Positions 61,313 to 64,000 of a stretch of DNA of 64,000 bases are shown piece by piece. Position numbers and translations under genes: made by a program. The notes beneath the pieces were generated by a model, which searched no databases, had not been told where the DNA came from, and was given only the letters and a program-made list of their open reading frames with translations. The first letter of the stretch is position 1. Each line of letters starts with the position of its first letter. The DNA is from Actinoallomurus sp048498315 (lineage in GTDB: Bacteria > Actinomycetota > Actinomycetes > Streptosporangiales > Streptosporangiaceae). The stretch is taken from the NCBI GenBank assembly GCA_048498315.1, contig JBEHYF010000003.1:1-64000 (forward strand). The letters are read 5' to 3'.

Positions 61313-62182
61313 TCAGGCGCGTTCGGCCTCGTTCCAGAAGGCGGTCAGGGCGCTCGCGGTGGTCTCCGGAGCCTCCACGGCGGGGGAGTGCGCGGCACCG
61401 GGGATGACGACCTTGCGGGCGCCGAGCCGCTCGGCCATCGCGGCCTGCTGCTGCGGCTCCCAGGCGTCGTCGTTCTCTCCGTAGATCACCAGGATCGGCA
61501 GCGCGGCGTCGTCGGCGACCTTGGCGAGCTCATTGACCCGGTCGGCGCACGACAGCACCTCGCGGGCCATCCCGACCAGACCGGCCGGCACGTTCATGAA
61601 CATCCGCCGGCGCAGGAACGCAACGATCTCCCGCGGGACGCCCTTGGCCACGGCGTCCGGCTCCATGCGGGTCGACCACAGGTGTTCGAGGCCGACCTTC
61701 GGCAGCGCGGACAGCAGCACCCGGCCCTCGACCTCCCGGGCGCCGCGGAGCGCCGCCGGCCCGGAGCTCATCAGCGTGTACGACACGAGCGGCGACGGGT
61801 CGGCGATCACGGTCTCCCGGGTCACCAGGCCGCCGAAGGAGTGCCCGACCAGGTGCACGGGGTCGTCGAAGTCTTCGAGGATGGCGGCGATGTCGGCGCC
61901 GAGGGCCGCGCACGTGTACGCGGACTCGTCGTCAGGCCCGCTACTCTCGTACTGGCCGCGCATGTCGAGCGCGACCACACGGCGCCCGGCGCCCGCCAGC
62001 GTCTGGAGGACGGCGATGAAGTCCTCCTTGCTGCCGGTGAACTCCGGCACGAGCAGCGCCGGCGACCGCTCGCAGACGCGGGAGCCGGGCAGCGCCTCCA
62101 GCGCGGCGAACGTGCCACGCGAGGTCGCGATGTCCGTGCGACGGACGCCGGGGGGAAGAGTAAGGAACCGGGGCGTACTCAC
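61313..62182 (-). CDS. alpha/beta hydrolase
   Basis: 289 aa. VVALDMRGQYESSGPDDESA, nucleophile elbow HLVGHSFGGLVTRE (GHSFGG), acid in YGENDDAWEPQQQ and His in PGAAHSPAVEAPE. N-terminal ~30 residues precede LLVPEFTGSKEDFIAVLQTL. Esterase/hydrolase of unknown substrate. GTG 62182 with TAAGCT (62190-62195) 7 nt upstream. Divergent from the GDPD gene. Confidence 0.92.
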   Translation of the reverse strand: MSTPRFLTLPPGVRRTDIATSRGTFAALEALPGSRVCERSPALLVPEFTGSKEDFIAVLQTLAGAGRRVVALDMRGQYESSGPDDESAYTCAALGADIAAILEDFDDPVHLVGHSFGGLVTRETVIADPSPLVSYTLMSSGPAALRGAREVEGRVLLSALPKVGLEHLWSTRMEPDAVAKGVPREIVAFLRRRMFMNVPAGLVGMAREVLSCADRVNELAKVADDAALPILVIYGENDDAWEPQQQAAMAERLGARKVVIPGAAHSPAVEAPETTASALTAFWNEAERA

Positions 62183-62273
62183 TGAGAGGAGCTTACTTGC
62201 CGTCGTCAGCCCGGCACCACCGCGGCGATTTCGGGTCGTGACCGGGCGGGGGAGGCGAAGGTACGCTCGCAGC
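62183..62273. promoter_or_regulatory. divergent leaderless promoters
   Basis: TAAGCT on the minus strand (62190-62195) for the hydrolase; TACGCT on the plus strand (62262-62267), 6 nt before ATG 62274, for the phosphodiesterase. Confidence 0.55.
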
Positions 62274-62999
62274 ATGACGGTTGCCGTCTCGGCGCACAAG
62301 GGCGGTTCCGAAGACGCCCGGGGCGCGACATGGGAGGCGTACGAGAGCGCGGTCACGACCGGCGCCGAGTACGTCGAGTTCGACATCCGCCGCACCCGTG
62401 ACGGAAGGTTCGTCGTCTTCCACGATCCGCAGGTGGCCGGACGCCCGGTGTCCGGACTGTCGTACGAGGAACTGTGCGCGGCGGCCGGCCACCGCGTGCC
62501 GTTGGTCGGCGACGTCATGACGCTGATCGCGGGCCGCATGAAGGGCCACCTGGACCTGAAGGAGATCGGCGGCGAAGACGAGATCATCCGGCTCGCGCTC
62601 GACCGTCTCGGGCCGGAGTCGTTCGTCGCCACCACCCTCGAAGACTCCTCGATCGCCCGTATCAAGCGGATGTTCCCCGAGGTCACGGCGGCGCTGTCGC
62701 TGGGGCGCAGCCTCCGCGAGGTGACCTGGTTCCGCAAGGCGCCGACGCGCATCCAGGAGCTGTACCCGCTGCGGCGGATGCGCGAGTGCGGCGCCGACTG
62801 GCTGGCCGTGCACCGCCGGCTCGCCCGCGCCACCGTGCTGCGCATGTGCGGCCGGCAGGGGGTGCCGGCCATGGTGTGGACGGTCAATGACGAGCCGCGG
62901 ATGCGGCGGTTCCTCGCCGACGAGCGGGTGGGCGTGCTGATCACCGACCGGCCCCGCCACGCCCTGCGGCTGCGCAACGGCTTCGGCCTTCGCGCCTGA
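62274..62999 (+). CDS. glycerophosphodiester phosphodiesterase family protein
   Basis: 241 aa GDPD barrel. VSAHKGGSEDARGATWEAYE, EYVEFDIRRTRDGRFVVFHD (Glu, Asp, catalytic His), LDLKEIGGEDEIIRLALDRL, VWTVNDEPRMRRFL and GVLITDRP. The family HRG...PENT start is HKGG...ARGAT here, a variant common in actinobacterial members. Would hydrolyse deacylated phospholipids to glycerol 3-phosphate and an alcohol. ATG 62274 is leaderless; its 3' end seeds a degenerate repeat. Confidence 0.9.
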   Translation: MTVAVSAHKGGSEDARGATWEAYESAVTTGAEYVEFDIRRTRDGRFVVFHDPQVAGRPVSGLSYEELCAAAGHRVPLVGDVMTLIAGRMKGHLDLKEIGGEDEIIRLALDRLGPESFVATTLEDSSIARIKRMFPEVTAALSLGRSLREVTWFRKAPTRIQELYPLRRMRECGADWLAVHRRLARATVLRMCGRQGVPAMVWTVNDEPRMRRFLADERVGVLITDRPRHALRLRNGFGLRA

Positions 63000-63173
63000 C
63001 GGGCCGCGCCCCGCTCCTGTCCGGCCCTGCGCCTGCGCAGCGGCCTGGGCCGTGGCGCCTGGTCAGCGGCGCCCGCTCTGCGGCTGCACGACGGCTTCGG
63101 CCTCGGCGCCAGGTCGGCAGCGTTCGCTCCGCCGTGTGGGCGCGCCACGGCTCCGGCGTTCGCGCCCGGCCGG
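62962..63173 (+). repeat. degenerate ~55-60 bp tandem repeats derived from the GDPD 3' end
   Basis: The last coding stretch (CTGCGGCTGCGCAACGGCTT and following) is repeated with many substitutions at about 63025, 63081 and 63141, all beyond the stop codon. Confidence 0.6.
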
Positions 63174-63200
63174 CCTTCCGGCCCATCGGCGGGCGTGGAC

Positions 63201-63229
63201 AAGGGGCGCGGCCGGTGGCCACGCCCCTT
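63201..63229. terminator. hairpin between convergent GDPD and helicase-tail genes
   Basis: AAGGGGCG (63201-63208) pairs with CGCCCCTT (63222-63229), with more GC pairing possible inside. Confidence 0.5.
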
Positions 63230-63241
63230 CGTGGATCGCGG

Positions 63242-64000
63242 TCAGGCGGATTCGCGCGCGCCTCTCCCACGGGCCCGCCGCCTCTTGCGCTGTTGTGGCC
63301 GCGGCGGCTCGGGCAGCTCCGGCTCGCCGGCGGTCGTGTCGATCGGCGGCGGCACGAACTGCACCATCGGAACGCCCGCCGGCGTCGTCGACGCCGGAAT
63401 GACGGGCGAGGGAGCCGTGTGCCGCTCCCTCGCCGGTGCCTCCGGCTCGTCGGCCGCGGACATCTTCGCGTCACGGGCTTCGGCCGCCGCGGCGCCGGAT
63501 GCGGGGCGCTCGGCGGCGTCCGAACGGGCCGGCTCCACCGGCTCGGCCTCGGGCGCGAGGTTGGCGGCCGGAGCTTCGGTGGCCGGGGCGCCCGCGGCAG
63601 GAGTCGCGCGCCGCCGGGCGCGGCGGCGCGCCGGCCGCTCGGCCGTGGCCGTGCGGGCGCCGGCCCCGTCCGTCTCGCCGGTGACGGTGCCGCCGTCGCC
63701 GCCGGCAGTGGCGGCGGCCGTCCGCGCGGCGGTGGCCGTCTCCGCACCGGCGGTCGCCTCGGCTACGGCCTCGGCGGTGGTGGCCGCCTCGGCGGGCTCG
63801 GCCACGGCGTCGATCGGACGGCCGCCGCGGGTGCGCTTGCGGGAACGGCCGCGCCGGCGCGGGGCGCGGCGTTCGTCGTCCCGGTGCGACTCGCGGCGGT
63901 GCGAGCGGGCGCGGCCGGTCTCGCCGATGTCCTCGACCTCCTCGGCCTCCAGCCCAGCGCGCTCGCGGCGGGCCTGCGGCAGGATGCCGGTGACGTCGGT
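63242..64000 (-). CDS. C-terminal tail of a large protein, probably a DEAD-box RNA helicase (partial)
   Basis: Open from the right edge of the window to the stop at 63242: TDVTGILPQARRERAGLEAE, EVEDIGETGRARSHRRE, a basic block (RAPRRRGRSRKRTRGGRP), a long Ala/Glu/Thr-rich disordered part and a basic end (PQQRKRRRARGRGARESA). Tails of this kind end actinobacterial DEAD-box helicases that lie beside RecB-like nuclease genes; RNase E/G-type proteins are the alternative. No catalytic motif is inside the window, so the call rests on composition and neighbourhood. Confidence 0.5.
   Translation of the reverse strand, partial: TDVTGILPQARRERAGLEAEEVEDIGETGRARSHRRESHRDDERRAPRRRGRSRKRTRGGRPIDAVAEPAEAATTAEAVAEATAGAETATAARTAAATAGGDGGTVTGETDGAGARTATAERPARRRARRRATPAAGAPATEAPAANLAPEAEPVEPARSDAAERPASGAAAAEARDAKMSAADEPEAPARERHTAPSPVIPASTTPAGVPMVQFVPPPIDTTAGEPELPEPPRPQQRKRRRARGRGARESA

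Overview
The window is a very GC-rich, gene-dense actinobacterial chromosome segment. Markers are sigE-rseA-rseB-like-htrA-tatB, a DUF3117 microprotein, an actinobacterial S-adenosyl methyltransferase (DUF574 type), SRPBCC and LOG proteins, a MatB-like polymer synthase, and many leaderless genes. A Streptosporangiales-like actinomycete is a reasonable guess; the sequence alone does not fix the genus.

Layout. (1) 0.2-6.4 kb: an acyl-CoA dehydrogenase, then a degraded biosynthetic cluster. It holds an intact PhzD-like isochorismatase plus remnants of an EntA-like SDR, a class II DAHP synthase, an FAD monooxygenase, a LAL/LuxR regulator, a type B carboxylesterase and a discoidin-domain tail. The first members match the chorismate to 3-hydroxyanthranilate route of some actinomycete antibiotics. 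(2) 6.6-18.1 kb: cell wall and lysine/DAP functions (dapD, dapE, GH25 lysozyme, PGRP-type amidase, deacetylase/glycosyltransferase), two overlapping LOG genes and 3-methyladenine DNA glycosylase I. (3) 18.3-26.2 kb: a PaaZ/SRPBCC chimeric remnant, a methyltransferase, an MBL hydrolase, and an aliphatic amide module (MarR, AmiC-like sensor, AmiS/UreI channel, amidase) with a palindrome over its internal promoter, followed by PucR-like debris. (4) 26.3-34.1 kb: a Ser/Thr kinase, a RibD-like reductase, a phytoene-dehydrogenase-like oxidoreductase, a Nudix hydrolase, a PaaG-like protein, DUF3117 and leucyl aminopeptidase. (5) 34.5-43.8 kb: an uncharacterised catabolic operon of eight overlapping or closely packed genes behind an XRE-cupin regulator: MHS transporter, FAD oxidoreductase, CaiB/BaiF CoA-transferase, enoyl-CoA hydratase, DapA-like lyase, frameshifted SDR, semialdehyde dehydrogenase and a divergent adenosine-deaminase-like protein. 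This is the best candidate for an undescribed system. (6) 44-54.4 kb: O-methyltransferase, the envelope-stress block sigE-rseA-rseB-htrA-tatB with an ECF promoter in front of sigE and a coupled leader ORF in front of htrA, a GH16 lipoprotein, Mrp, DUF1003 and MgtE-like genes. (7) 54.8-64 kb: a broken multicopper oxidase, CitE-like lyase, PHP phosphoesterase, MBL protein, RecB-like nuclease, MpaB-like oxygenase, alpha/beta hydrolase, glycerophosphodiesterase, and the tail of a protein that runs off the window, probably a DEAD-box helicase.

Two themes cross the window. At least sixteen coding starts, including one short leader ORF, lie 6-8 nt behind a TANNNT hexamer, so their mRNAs are probably leaderless; several starts were chosen on that basis. 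Many remnants are deletion chimeras in which conserved ends survive but the middle is missing, at about 2.4, 3.7, 5.5, 18.5 and 21.4 kb.
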